From assembly GCA_029974985.1 (NCBI GenBank), contig JARKQC010000179.1, positions 1 to 64,000 on the forward strand: a stretch of 64,000 nt of DNA. Reading direction: 5' to 3'. Source of the stretch: Bacteroidota bacterium (lineage in GTDB: Bacteria > Bacteroidota > Ignavibacteria > Kapaibacteriales > UBA2268). The notes under the pieces were generated by a model that saw nothing but the letters and a program-made list of their open reading frames with translations, ran no database searches and was not told where the DNA came from. This document shows positions 1-9,040 of this stretch, piece after piece (the stretch's first letter is position 1; each line of letters opens with the position of its first letter). The translations under genes and the position numbers were made by a program.

Positions 1-2553
1 TAATTGAACCGAACCATCATTTTTGCACATAAAGAATTCAGACGGCATAGAAATCTTTAAAGGCACTTTTTCGCCAAAGAAATTTAAAATTCTATCGAGT
101 AATACAGATCTTGTAGAAGGACAAGTATTATCATTAAATTGTCCTAGTGCAAAAGATGAAACAATAACTTTTTGACCGAAGACACCTTGAGTCTGCACTC
201 CGATCGTTCCATAAGTTGCCTCGTTAAGCATAGCTCTACCACCAAGATATGGATTGGGGAAAAACTTATCTTGTAAATAACTCATTTGCTTAGTACTATT
301 AAATTCGAGACCTTGTGCTAATGAACCAGCCGCTCCTTTCGTAGAATTGAAAGGTGGAAACATAGCATCATAGTAAGCGTTAGTAATACCAAATAGATAA
401 CCTGCATTTTGAGCGCCTATACCAGGTAAGATTTGAGAAGAAAATAGGGTAGCAGATTCAAAATATACCTTCCCTTGATTTTGTAAATATTCTTGGAATA
501 TTTCGAGCATTCTTGGATATAAATTGAAGAATGGTCTATCTGCATAAGAACCTAATGTCAGAAAGATAGAAGTAAATCCCATAAGTGAATTTGGAATCTC
601 ATTAGTATAAATAACATCATAACCTTTGTTAATTAAATCTTGTGCTATGAAAGATCCACTTTGATTAGAGCTACCCTTTTGATATTCATAAACTAAAATA
701 CCGCCAGCAATATTTATTTGGAAACTACGCTCTGTAACTTTTTTACCTTCATAATTGTAAACACTTATCTTTCCGTTTACTATTTTAGGCTTAGCAGTTG
801 GATTTACAGTTGCACTTAATCCATTTATTGTATTGAAAGCATCAGCTTTGAGTGATTGAGCTACACTGCCATTTTTTAATACAATATCAGGTGAGTCGAA
901 GGATAGTATAAAGTATAGTGTTGGTGAATCGTAAAATTTATTGAAATTTGTAAATACGAAATTGAAATTAATATCATCGCCAGGAGATATAATCTTAGTA
1001 TTATTCTGATCTCTATATTCATAATTTACTAATCCAACTCTCGTAGCATTTGAAACAGTTACATTTTCTTCTATCAATGCTCTATAAGCGTTAATACGGC
1101 CAGAACCGAGTTTTCCTTCATATCCGGGATTTAGTGCATCAATTGGATCGGCAGTACCAATAATTTGTTTGATAATTCTATTGGCACACCAATTTGGCTT
1201 GTATGATTTAATAAGAGCGGCTAAGCCGGATACTAATGGTGCAGATAATGAAGTACCTTGGTTTCTTGAATATCCCATTTCTAATGAGCCTGTAGAAATT
1301 ATGCCACCATCTACATCTCTATCACCACCCGGAGCGCTTATATCAACATAATCGCCGAATAATGTATATGAGGTTCTCATATCATTTGTATTTACCGCTG
1401 CAACGCTTACAACGCCTGGAAAAGATGATGGAAAATCTAATTCATTATTATTAGTATTATTGCCAGCTGCAGTTATAAATATTATTCCCATATTTTGTAT
1501 ATATTGAATAATGTCACTTTCAGTTTGAGAATATGAGTCAGATCCCCAGCTTGCGTTGATAATATCAACTCCATTTGTTATTAAATACCACAAACCTTGT
1601 TCTAAGTTATATAATCGAGTGTCTGGATCGTTGTTTAACGAGTGTTTGGTAGGAACAAACTTAACATTCCAACTGATTGATGAAATCCCTTCATTATTAT
1701 TTGTTACCCCGGCGGCAACACCTGTAACAGCAGTTCCATGATAATTTATTTGACTACCATGTGGATCATTTGCGGCTGTACCATCAGCAGTTTGGAAATT
1801 CATACCAATCACGTCATCTACGTAGCCGTTGCCATCGCTATCTTTTCCATCAACAGCATCTGGATTAACATATAAACGACCATTTTTTTCAATAAATAAA
1901 GGGGCGTCTCTATTTGTCCACTCATTGTAATTTATTTTTAAATTTTTAAATAGATCTGGATGATCCCAATCAATTCCAGTATCACAAATACCGATTACCA
2001 CCTCTGGACCATTCTCACCCTTGTGAATATTCCATGCATCAGGTGCTTTGATTTTTGGTAAATGAGGTTGTTGATTATAATAATAATCATTTGGAATAGC
2101 ACAAGCCTCGCGAATAAGTGAGTATTCTACAAATTCTACATTAGGGTCTTTCTCTATAATTGCTTTTATCTTTTCTATGGGCGTATTTCCATCAAATTTT
2201 ACTTTATAATAGTGCTCTAAATTATTAGATGAAATTATACGCTCATTACTCATTGGCATTTTGTTCTTCATCACTTTTGTTGCGTTTGGAAACATTTTTG
2301 ACGCTACTAAAGCCCCATTAGGCTGTAAAGACGCATCGAGAGACCGTAATCCAAAATAACTTGATGGAGTTTTTTCACGGCCTTTAAAATTATCAACAGC
2401 CGACAAGTCAACATTTGACTTGAGTTTTATAATTAATTCATTTGATTCATAATTCTTCATTCGCAAATTTTTGCTATCAATAAAATCTTGCGAAAAGGTA
2501 ACAGAACTTATTGCAATAAGCAATAATGCAACAATGTAATATATACTTTTCAT
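1..2553 (-). CDS. S8 (subtilisin-like) secreted serine protease, C-terminus outside window
   Basis: The reading frame is open from an ATG at 2553 to the window edge, giving 851 residues with no stop, so the gene is cut. It starts with a signal peptide (MKSIYYIVALLLIAISS, cleavage probably after the Ser-Gln near residue 22). An inhibitor-like prodomain with the FVEYS motif follows. The catalytic triad is visible: Asp191 in GICDTGIDWDHPDL, His272 in YHGTAVTGVAAG, Ser435 in GTSLSAP. The last motif departs from the usual GTSMAAP. After the protease domain comes a long beta-rich region of unknown role. Family knowledge: such proteins in Bacteroidota are exported and often end in a T9SS sorting domain, which would lie beyond position 1 and cannot be checked. 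No neighbour upstream shares its strand closely, so it is probably monocistronic. Confidence 0.93.
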   Translation of the reverse strand, partial: MKSIYYIVALLLIAISSVTFSQDFIDSKNLRMKNYESNELIIKLKSNVDLSAVDNFKGREKTPSSYFGLRSLDASLQPNGALVASKMFPNATKVMKNKMPMSNERIISSNNLEHYYKVKFDGNTPIEKIKAIIEKDPNVEFVEYSLIREACAIPNDYYYNQQPHLPKIKAPDAWNIHKGENGPEVVIGICDTGIDWDHPDLFKNLKINYNEWTNRDAPLFIEKNGRLYVNPDAVDGKDSDGNGYVDDVIGMNFQTADGTAANDPHGSQINYHGTAVTGVAAGVTNNNEGISSISWNVKFVPTKHSLNNDPDTRLYNLEQGLWYLITNGVDIINASWGSDSYSQTESDIIQYIQNMGIIFITAAGNNTNNNELDFPSSFPGVVSVAAVNTNDMRTSYTLFGDYVDISAPGGDRDVDGGIISTGSLEMGYSRNQGTSLSAPLVSGLAALIKSYKPNWCANRIIKQIIGTADPIDALNPGYEGKLGSGRINAYRALIEENVTVSNATRVGLVNYEYRDQNNTKIISPGDDINFNFVFTNFNKFYDSPTLYFILSFDSPDIVLKNGSVAQSLKADAFNTINGLSATVNPTAKPKIVNGKISVYNYEGKKVTERSFQINIAGGILVYEYQKGSSNQSGSFIAQDLINKGYDVIYTNEIPNSLMGFTSIFLTLGSYADRPFFNLYPRMLEIFQEYLQNQGKVYFESATLFSSQILPGIGAQNAGYLFGITNAYYDAMFPPFNSTKGAAGSLAQGLEFNSTKQMSYLQDKFFPNPYLGGRAMLNEATYGTIGVQTQGVFGQKVIVSSFALGQFNDNTCPSTRSVLLDRILNFFGEKVPLKISMPSEFFMCKNDGSVQL

Positions 2554-2771
2554 AACTCAAACCTTATATAATATAAAACATAAAAATTGTATTTTAAAAA
2601 TAAGTATTTTTTTACTTTTATTATATACATTTTTTTACTTATATCGTTTTTTTTTTAATATTTATAAAAATATAAGTTTATAGTTGCTATAATGAAAATT
2701 AGCCTTATCAATATATAAATTAATGTATATTAAAATAACAATTTTACTTTAGAATTAAATTATTAAAAAGT

Positions 2772-2807
2772 ATAAAAAAAAAGCTCAGCAAACAATTTAC
2801 TGAGCTT
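2772..2807 (-). terminator. Rho-independent terminator after sdhB
   Basis: An 8-bp stem (AAGCTCAG / CTGAGCTT) with an 11-nt loop is followed on the minus strand by a run of nine T. It lies 20 bases beyond the sdhB stop. The plus strand also has a short T run, so some bidirectional action toward the S8 gene side is possible. Confidence 0.85.
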
Positions 2808-2828
2808 TTTAATAATTTATAAAAAAAA

Positions 2829-3572
2829 TTATTTTGATATTGCTGCTCCAACTAACTCTCTATTCAGCATCGCAATAAAATTAACAGAAATGCTTTTTGG
2901 GCATGCCGCTTCGCATTCATAATGATTTGAACAAGCTCCAAAACCTTCTTTATCCATTTGTGAAACCATAGCTAAAGCACGTCTTTTACGTTCTGCCTGT
3001 CCCTGAGGTAAAAGTGCATATTGGCTGACTTTTGCACCAACAAATAACATAGCCGCACCATTTGGGCATGCCGCAACGCATGCTCCACATCCAATACATT
3101 GTGCCGCATCCATAGATTTATCAGCTTTTTCTTTTGGAACGGGCAAAGCATTAGCATCGGGAGCGTGCCCCGTAGCAATACTTACAAAACCACCAGCTTG
3201 TTGAATCCTATCAAAAGCGCTACGGTCAACAACTAAGTCCTTGACAACAGGGAAAGCCTTAGCTCTGAACGGTTCAATATAGATAGTCTCGCCATCTTTG
3301 AATTTTCTCATATGTAGCTGGCAAGTAGTAGTATTTTTTTCTTCACCATGAGGGCGACCATTTATTGTAAGTGAACAGCAACCGCAAATACCTTCTCTAC
3401 AATCGTGGTCATAAGCGATCGGGTCTTCACCTTTTGTGATAATATCCTCATTAAGAACATCAAGCATTTCGAGGAATGACATGTGTTCATCTATATCGTT
3501 TACATCATATTTGACAAAATCACCTTTTGAGCTATTTACTTTTTGTCTCCATACATTCAAAGTTAATTTCAT
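2829..3572 (-). CDS. sdhB: Succinate dehydrogenase/fumarate reductase iron-sulfur subunit
   Basis: Electron-transfer subunit that links the flavoprotein to the membrane quinone site. The 2Fe-2S ligands are visible in [10 protein letters not shown] plus a later Cys in TTTCQLH. The 4Fe-4S and 3Fe-4S ligands are in [12 protein letters not shown] and [12 protein letters not shown]. Length (247 aa) is normal for the Bacteroidota-type enzyme. Its ATG overlaps the sdhA stop by one base (TAATG), so the two are translationally coupled, and it is the last gene of sdhCAB before a strong terminator. Sequence alone does not tell whether the complex runs as succinate dehydrogenase or fumarate reductase. 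Confidence 0.95.
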   Translation of the reverse strand: MKLTLNVWRQKVNSSKGDFVKYDVNDIDEHMSFLEMLDVLNEDIITKGEDPIAYDHDCREGICGCCSLTINGRPHGEEKNTTTCQLHMRKFKDGETIYIEPFRAKAFPVVKDLVVDRSAFDRIQQAGGFVSIATGHAPDANALPVPKEKADKSMDAAQCIGCGACVAACPNGAAMLFVGAKVSQYALLPQGQAERKRRALAMVSQMDKEGFGACSNHYECEAACPKSISVNFIAMLNRELVGAAISK

Positions 3573-5488
3573 TATTTATAACTCCTGACAGATAACTGAA
3601 CATTTTCAAAATTAAGTGGTTCTATATGTCTAATTGGTTTGGTACCAACGCCTTGATATTCCCAAGCCGCAACGTGAGCAAATTTTTCGTCATTACGAAT
3701 TGCTTCTCCGTCTTCGGTTTGGTGTTCTTCGCGGAAATGCGCCCCACAAGATTCATCTCTTTCGAGAGCATCCCAAACTAATAAGTCAGCAAATTCGAGA
3801 TAATCAGCAACTCTTAAAGCTTTTTCTAATGCAATATTCAAGTCATTAGATTCACCCGTAACATTTACATTTTCCCAAAATTCCTCACGAATATGCGGAA
3901 TTTTTTCTAAAGCTTCTTTCAAGCCCGCTTCATTTCTTCCCATACCCGCCTTATCCCATATTAATTTGCCTAATTCTCTATGGAATGAAGTTGGAGTGCG
4001 TTTACCTTTTATGGATAATAATTTAGATATTTTTGTTTTTGCTTCATCTTCAGCTTTTTTGAATTCAATATGACTTGTATCGACAGTTTTATCTAAAGAA
4101 GTACTTGCAAAATAATTACCAATAGTATAAGGCAATACGAAATAACCATCAGCTAAACCTTGCATTAATGCACTAGCTCCGAGTCTATTCGCACCGTGGT
4201 CAGAGAAATTAGCTTCGCCAATGACATGCAATCCGGGAATATTACTCATAAGATTATAATCAACCCATAGCCCACCCATTGTATAGTGTGATGCTGGATA
4301 AATTTTCATAGGAGTTGTATAAGGATCGTCGCCTGAAATTCTTTCGTACATTTCGAATAAATTACCATAACGCTCTTCGATTTGGTCTTTTCCAAGTCTT
4401 TTTATAGCATCTGCAAAATCAAGATAAACTCCATAACCGGTAGCTCCTATGCCTCTTCCGTCGTCGCATACTTGTTTAGCCGCTCTTGATGAAATATCGC
4501 GTGGAGCTAAGTTACCGAAACTTGGATATTTTCTTTCTAAGTAATAATCTCTTTCATTTTCGGGAATATCTTCGGGACGTCTTTTATCGCCTTTGTTTTT
4601 TGAAACCCAAATTCTACCGTCATTTCTTAAAGATTCGGACATTAATGTAAGTTTAGATTGATAATCACCACTAACAGGAATACAAGTAGGGTGAATTTGA
4701 GTAAAACACGGATTAGCAAAAGCCGCACCTTTTTTATAAGCACGATAAGTAGCAGTTACATTACAATATTGTGCATTTGTAGATAAGTAAAATATATTTC
4801 CATAGCCACCGGTAGCAAGAACAACGGCATCGCCAGAGAAAGATTCAACTTTGCCACTTACCAAATCACGAGTTACGATACCACGAGCAACTCCATCAAT
4901 TGTAATTAAATCGAGCATCTCCTTTCTTGTATGAATTTTTACTTTACCCGCTCCCGCCATTCTCATTAATGCAGAATATGCTCCTAATAATAATTGTTGC
5001 CCCGTCTGCCCACGAGCGTAAAAAGTTCTCGATACTTGTGCCCCACCAAAAGAGCGATTAGTAAGAGTGCCGCCATACTCACGAGCAAAAGGCACGCCTT
5101 GAGCAACGCATTGGTCAATAATATTATTACTTACTTGTGCTAAGCGATAAACATTTTGTTCTCTTGCTCTAAAATCACCACCTTTGACAGTATCATAGAA
5201 TAATCTCCAAATACTATCACCATCATTTTGGTAATTTTTAGCCGCATTTATACCGCCCTGTGCCGCAATACTATGAGCACGACGGGCGCTATCGCTATAA
5301 GTAAAAACTTCTACAACATAACCAAGCTCAGCTAATGTAGCCGCCGCAGAAGCGCCTGCTAATCCCGTACCGACAACTAAAACTTTAAACTTTCTTTTAT
5401 TTGCAGGATTAACAAGTTTTAGCTCAAAACGATGTTTATCCCAAGATTGAGCCAAGGGTCCTGAAGGTACTTTTGAATCTAATTTCAT
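3572..5488 (-). CDS. sdhA: Succinate dehydrogenase/fumarate reductase flavoprotein subunit
   Basis: Catalytic FAD subunit oxidising succinate to fumarate or the reverse. The Rossmann FAD motif [12 protein letters not shown] is near residue 38, the His for covalent FAD sits in [14 protein letters not shown], and the active-site segment [12 protein letters not shown] is present. The 638-residue length and the insertion pattern resemble the Bacteroidota/epsilonproteobacterial b558-type flavoprotein rather than the E. coli form (family knowledge). Its ATG overlaps the sdhC stop by four bases (ATGA), and its stop overlaps the sdhB start, so the three subunits are translated as one unit. Confidence 0.96.
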   Translation of the reverse strand: MKLDSKVPSGPLAQSWDKHRFELKLVNPANKRKFKVLVVGTGLAGASAAATLAELGYVVEVFTYSDSARRAHSIAAQGGINAAKNYQNDGDSIWRLFYDTVKGGDFRAREQNVYRLAQVSNNIIDQCVAQGVPFAREYGGTLTNRSFGGAQVSRTFYARGQTGQQLLLGAYSALMRMAGAGKVKIHTRKEMLDLITIDGVARGIVTRDLVSGKVESFSGDAVVLATGGYGNIFYLSTNAQYCNVTATYRAYKKGAAFANPCFTQIHPTCIPVSGDYQSKLTLMSESLRNDGRIWVSKNKGDKRRPEDIPENERDYYLERKYPSFGNLAPRDISSRAAKQVCDDGRGIGATGYGVYLDFADAIKRLGKDQIEERYGNLFEMYERISGDDPYTTPMKIYPASHYTMGGLWVDYNLMSNIPGLHVIGEANFSDHGANRLGASALMQGLADGYFVLPYTIGNYFASTSLDKTVDTSHIEFKKAEDEAKTKISKLLSIKGKRTPTSFHRELGKLIWDKAGMGRNEAGLKEALEKIPHIREEFWENVNVTGESNDLNIALEKALRVADYLEFADLLVWDALERDESCGAHFREEHQTEDGEAIRNDEKFAHVAAWEYQGVGTKPIRHIEPLNFENVQLSVRSYK

Positions 5489-6255
5489 AATCCAATTACT
5501 CCTTTACCTAATCCAAAAATCAATACTGATAATGGAACTGAACTAAATCCAAGAAATAGTCCCCATCCTAAAATTTTACTACAATTAATTAAAATTGGTG
5601 TTATTCTCGGACCATTTACCCCAAGTGTTTGAAACATACTTTGAATTGCATGTATTAAATGCATTCCGACAAAAAACACAAACAAAACATATACAACAAC
5701 AATCAAAGGTTGGCTAAAACCAGTGATAACCATTTTATAAGCATCATGGCGATTAAAAATTCCTTCGCCAGCATTAACAGTCATCTCAACACCATTTGTT
5801 TCAACAACAGCTTCAGTATTAATTTTTGGACCGTACTGCTCGTGAAACTCACTAAATTCTGGATTCGTTACATATATTGTATAATGCAATAAATGATAAG
5901 TAACAAGCAAAAATATCATTATGCCCGTATATATCATTGTTCGTGAATAAAGTGTTGATTTTACATAGCTCTTAATTTTGTAATTTTCGGGCTTAGAAGC
6001 ATTATTTAAAAATTTCAATCTAAGAGCTGTAATAACGTGGAGAATAACCGAAGTTAATAATACAATTCTTATAATCCACAACAATTCACCAGTGGATTGA
6101 AGAAAATGAGCATAACTGTTGAATACATCACGACCTAAAAAAATCAAAAGATTTCCCATCATATGACCTAACAAGAACAAAACAAGTATTCCGCCTGTAA
6201 TTGCCATAATCACTTTGTTAAAAATCGTGGAGTTAAACGGGTTGAATTTACTCAT
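5485..6255 (-). CDS. sdhC: Succinate dehydrogenase cytochrome b subunit (b558 family)
   Basis: Membrane anchor of the complex. About five hydrophobic helices are visible, with His residues suited to ligate haem b in GHMMGN, HVITALR, YHLLHY and [10 protein letters not shown]. There is no separate sdhD, as is usual for the single-anchor b558 family. A loop of about 45 residues rich in Glu and Asn lies between the third and fourth helices. First gene of sdhCAB; a Bacteroidota-type promoter is seen about 65 bases upstream of the start. Confidence 0.92.
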   Translation of the reverse strand: MSKFNPFNSTIFNKVIMAITGGILVLFLLGHMMGNLLIFLGRDVFNSYAHFLQSTGELLWIIRIVLLTSVILHVITALRLKFLNNASKPENYKIKSYVKSTLYSRTMIYTGIMIFLLVTYHLLHYTIYVTNPEFSEFHEQYGPKINTEAVVETNGVEMTVNAGEGIFNRHDAYKMVITGFSQPLIVVVYVLFVFFVGMHLIHAIQSMFQTLGVNGPRITPILINCSKILGWGLFLGFSSVPLSVLIFGLGKGVIGL

Positions 6256-6319
6256 AGCACTTTTAGAATTAGTTTATAAACAGTTCACATTAATTACTAT
6301 ATAAGATTTTTCAAAAAAA

Positions 6320-6350
6320 CAAAAATAGGAAAATTTTTGATATATATCAA
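6320..6350 (-). promoter_or_regulatory. Bacteroidota-type promoter for sdhCAB
   Basis: Read on the minus strand: TTG, 20 nt, TATTTTTG, which fits the TTTG / TAnnTTTG pattern of the Bacteroidota housekeeping sigma factor. It predicts a leader of about 60 nt before the sdhC ATG at 6255. Inferred from pattern and position only. Confidence 0.5.
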
Positions 6351-6396
6351 TAGAATTACAATTTTATTTTTAAAATATTTTTAAATAAAATTTTAT

Positions 6397-6434
6397 AAAA
6401 AAAGCTAAGTATTTATTTTACTAATACTTAGCTT
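6397..6434 (-). terminator. Rho-independent terminator after tRNA-Arg
   Basis: A perfect 12-bp stem (AAGCTAAGTATT / AATACTTAGCTT) with a 9-nt loop, followed on the minus strand by a T run. It starts 12 bases beyond the tRNA 3' end and separates the tRNA from sdhC. Confidence 0.88.
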
Positions 6435-6446
6435 GGTTATTCTTTG

Positions 6447-6520
<74 letters not shown>

Positions 6521-6534
6521 ATTTGATAGGATTA

Positions 6535-6566
6535 CAAAAGTAATACTTTTTACAATATCATACAAA
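6535..6566 (-). promoter_or_regulatory. Promoter of tRNA-Arg
   Basis: On the minus strand TTTG, 20 nt, TACTTTTG, ending 14 bases before the tRNA 5' end. It overlaps a 19-bp sequence (6533-6551) that is identical at the tRNA-Ser promoter. Confidence 0.75.
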
Positions 6567-6582
6567 TTATATTTAAAATAAA

Positions 6583-6613
6583 TTTGCTAATTAAAAAAAA
6601 ATGCTTACTTTTG
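6583..6613 (+). promoter_or_regulatory. Promoter of the SRP RNA gene
   Basis: TTTG, 19 nt, TACTTTTG, placed 12 bases before the RNA 5' stem. It is an exact match to the Bacteroidota consensus and lies back-to-back with the tRNA-Arg promoter. Confidence 0.78.
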
Positions 6614-6625
6614 TAAAATAATTTT

Positions 6626-6725
<100 letters not shown>

Positions 6726-6765
6726 CTTTTTTTTTGATATAATGAAATAAATTCTTTTTAAATAA

Positions 6766-6798
6766 CTTGAAAACTATTAAATTGCTTTATTAAATTTG
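6766..6798 (+). promoter_or_regulatory. Candidate promoter of the dapA operon
   Basis: CTTG, 21 nt, TAAATTTG, about 48 bases before the dapA ATG. The -7 element matches the consensus exactly and the upstream element in three of four bases. Confidence 0.5.
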
Positions 6799-6845
6799 CC
6801 ATTTTTTAAAAAACTTTTTAAGAGTTAAATTATTAGGGATACATT

Positions 6846-7739
6846 ATGTCAAAATCTAATATTAAAGGTACAATTACTGCATTAGTAACTCCTTTCAAAA
6901 GTGATTTATCTATTGACTTTGTTGCTTTCGAAAAATTAATTACTTATCAAATTGAATCAAATGTCGAAGGGATTTTAGTTTGTGGATCAACTGGTGAATC
7001 CGCTACTTTAAGCCCAAAAGAAAAATTATCTCTAATAATAAAAGCAGTTGAGATTTCTGCTGGAAGAGTGCCTATTATCGCAGGTACAGGTACAAATAGT
7101 ACAAGTGATAGTATTGATATGACTTTACTTGCTAAAGAGCATGGCGCAAACGCTGTGCTTCTTGTAGCGCCTTATTATAATAAACCATCACAAGAAGGTT
7201 TATATCATCATTATCTTACAATTTCTGAATCAGTTGATATTCCTCAAATTATTTATAATGTTCCGGGAAGGTCGGGTATAAATATAAGTGCTGAAACTCA
7301 ATTAATGATTGCTGAAAATTGTGAGAATGTTGTTGCTACGAAAGAAGCATCAGGCAATTTAGAACAAATGGCAACAATTATAAAATACGCTCCTAAAGGA
7401 TTTGAACTTTATTGTGGCGATGATGCTCTGGCAATGCCAGCTATTTCTCTCGGTGCTATTGGTGTTATTTCTGTAATTTCTAATTATGCACCATTCGAAT
7501 TTTCTGAAAGTATTCGTAAAGCCTTAAATGGTGATTTTGATAACGCACGACAAATTTATTATAAACTACTCGATTTGATGAAATTAAATTTTATAGAATC
7601 AAATCCCGTACCTGCAAAAGCCGCTTTATCACTAATGAATATGTTAGAGAACTATGTTCGATTGCCTTTAACACCAATTACTGATATTAATAATGCAAAA
7701 ATTAAAGAAGCCTTATTAAATGCTGGATTGATTAAATAA
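6846..7739 (+). CDS. dapA: 4-hydroxy-tetrahydrodipicolinate synthase
   Basis: Condenses pyruvate with aspartate semialdehyde, the first step toward diaminopimelate and lysine. TIM-barrel protein of 297 aa, the normal length. Visible are the substrate segment GSTGESATLS near residue 48, the catalytic Tyr in IIYNVPGRSG near 137, and the Schiff-base Lys in VATKEASGNLEQ near 165. First gene of a closely spaced run of seven co-directional genes reaching 14182, with a candidate promoter upstream and the SRP RNA terminator isolating it from ffs. Confidence 0.96.
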   Translation: MSKSNIKGTITALVTPFKSDLSIDFVAFEKLITYQIESNVEGILVCGSTGESATLSPKEKLSLIIKAVEISAGRVPIIAGTGTNSTSDSIDMTLLAKEHGANAVLLVAPYYNKPSQEGLYHHYLTISESVDIPQIIYNVPGRSGINISAETQLMIAENCENVVATKEASGNLEQMATIIKYAPKGFELYCGDDALAMPAISLGAIGVISVISNYAPFEFSESIRKALNGDFDNARQIYYKLLDLMKLNFIESNPVPAKAALSLMNMLENYVRLPLTPITDINNAKIKEALLNAGLIK

Positions 7740-7758
7740 CCCTAATTTTGGATTCTAA

Positions 7759-9015
7759 ATGTTCGGACTTGATACTCTTTCTCAAAGAGAAACATATAAA
7801 ATAGTAGAAAGAATTACTTCTGGCTCGTATGAAAGTGAGCTTGATTTTCTTTTAAATTTAGTAAAAGAAGTTGTTGATTATGAAGATTTTAAGATAACTG
7901 GCGGTAGAGTGTGGGAATTAAGCCCAGACGATGCCTCTTATATCATACGTTTTCAATACGGAAATGTTAATGAAATTCCCGAAAATTATAAGCTTTTTAT
8001 AGCCGACCAACCAATTTTAAAAACATTACATGAAAAAAGAACATCGCTAAATCACGAAAATGATCCACTCTTAAAATCAAAAGGAATTTTTGTTTATTCA
8101 GTTACTGGCGCTGGCGAAATTGTAAAAATTCCCGATGGTAAATTTTATAAATACGTGATGGGCTTTAATGCAAACGAAATTTTGCAATCTTTTTATGAAA
8201 CACTTAATATTATTAGTAGTGTAGCCTCGATTACATTAAGAAGTTTTAGTTCAGAAGAACAAAAAAAGATGCAAAAAGATTTAATAAAAGCCTCTGAAAT
8301 TCAACGAAATTTATTGCCAGACCATTATACTGAATTTTATGATTATAAAATTTATGGAGTGTGTATCCCTGATAGTGCCGTGGGTGGTGATTATTTTGAT
8401 TATTTTATAAATAATGATGATGAAGATGAAAGAGTTGGAATTGTTGTCTGCGATGCCGCAAGCAAGGGTTTGCCAGCGGCAATCCAAGCCCTTTTTGTTT
8501 CTGGCGCAATGAGAATGGCACAAGCATTTAGCCCAAAGATTACTACACTTTTTTCAAGATTAAATACGCTTATATTTGATACTTTTCCTTATGAAAGATT
8601 TGTAACTTTGTTTTATTGCGAGTTATTACCCACGACTAATCATTTAGTTTTATACGCAAATGCGGGGCATACCTCTCCGATTTATTATAGGGTTGCAAAA
8701 GATGAAGCATTCGCATTAAATCCAACTGGTGGGCTTTTAGGATTAGTGCAACATCAGAAATTTAAAGTTGAAAATATTGTTATGCGTGAGGGTGATATAC
8801 TTGCAATATTTACCGATGGAATAAGCGAAGCACAAGATAGAGACGGCAATCCTTACACAGAGAAAAGAGTAATTGAATTATTAAAAAAACATAAAAATTT
8901 ATCTGCAAAAGATATTGTTCTGCATATTATCGAAGATGTACAAAAATTTGCAGCACATGGTAATTATAATGATGACCGCACTCTGGTTGTTATTAAAAGA
9001 GACCCTAAAAATTAA
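7759..9015 (+). CDS. PP2C-family (RsbU/SpoIIE-like) serine phosphatase with GAF-like N-terminus
   Basis: Residues 1-190 form an alpha/beta region resembling a GAF-type sensor. A short coiled linker with the family signature KASEIQRNLLP follows, then a PPM phosphatase domain (about 200-415). Metal-binding acidic residues are seen in GGDYFDY (about 210), CDAASKG (232), FTDGISEA (352) and NDDRTLVV (406). Family role: dephosphorylates a STAS-domain antagonist to release a sigma factor or other target. A STAS gene lies two genes downstream (10860), so that protein is the likely substrate (inference). It starts 20 bases after dapA. No membrane segment, so it should be cytosolic. Confidence 0.88.
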   Translation: MFGLDTLSQRETYKIVERITSGSYESELDFLLNLVKEVVDYEDFKITGGRVWELSPDDASYIIRFQYGNVNEIPENYKLFIADQPILKTLHEKRTSLNHENDPLLKSKGIFVYSVTGAGEIVKIPDGKFYKYVMGFNANEILQSFYETLNIISSVASITLRSFSSEEQKKMQKDLIKASEIQRNLLPDHYTEFYDYKIYGVCIPDSAVGGDYFDYFINNDDEDERVGIVVCDAASKGLPAAIQALFVSGAMRMAQAFSPKITTLFSRLNTLIFDTFPYERFVTLFYCELLPTTNHLVLYANAGHTSPIYYRVAKDEAFALNPTGGLLGLVQHQKFKVENIVMREGDILAIFTDGISEAQDRDGNPYTEKRVIELLKKHKNLSAKDIVLHIIEDVQKFAAHGNYNDDRTLVVIKRDPKN

Positions 9016-9040
9016 TATTTTGAAATTGGAGTAATAAAAA

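Noticed and set aside
1169..1741. Two plus-strand ORFs of about 60 codons
   Set aside because: They lie wholly inside the S8 protease gene on the other strand, whose catalytic motifs are intact; no start signals or family matches.
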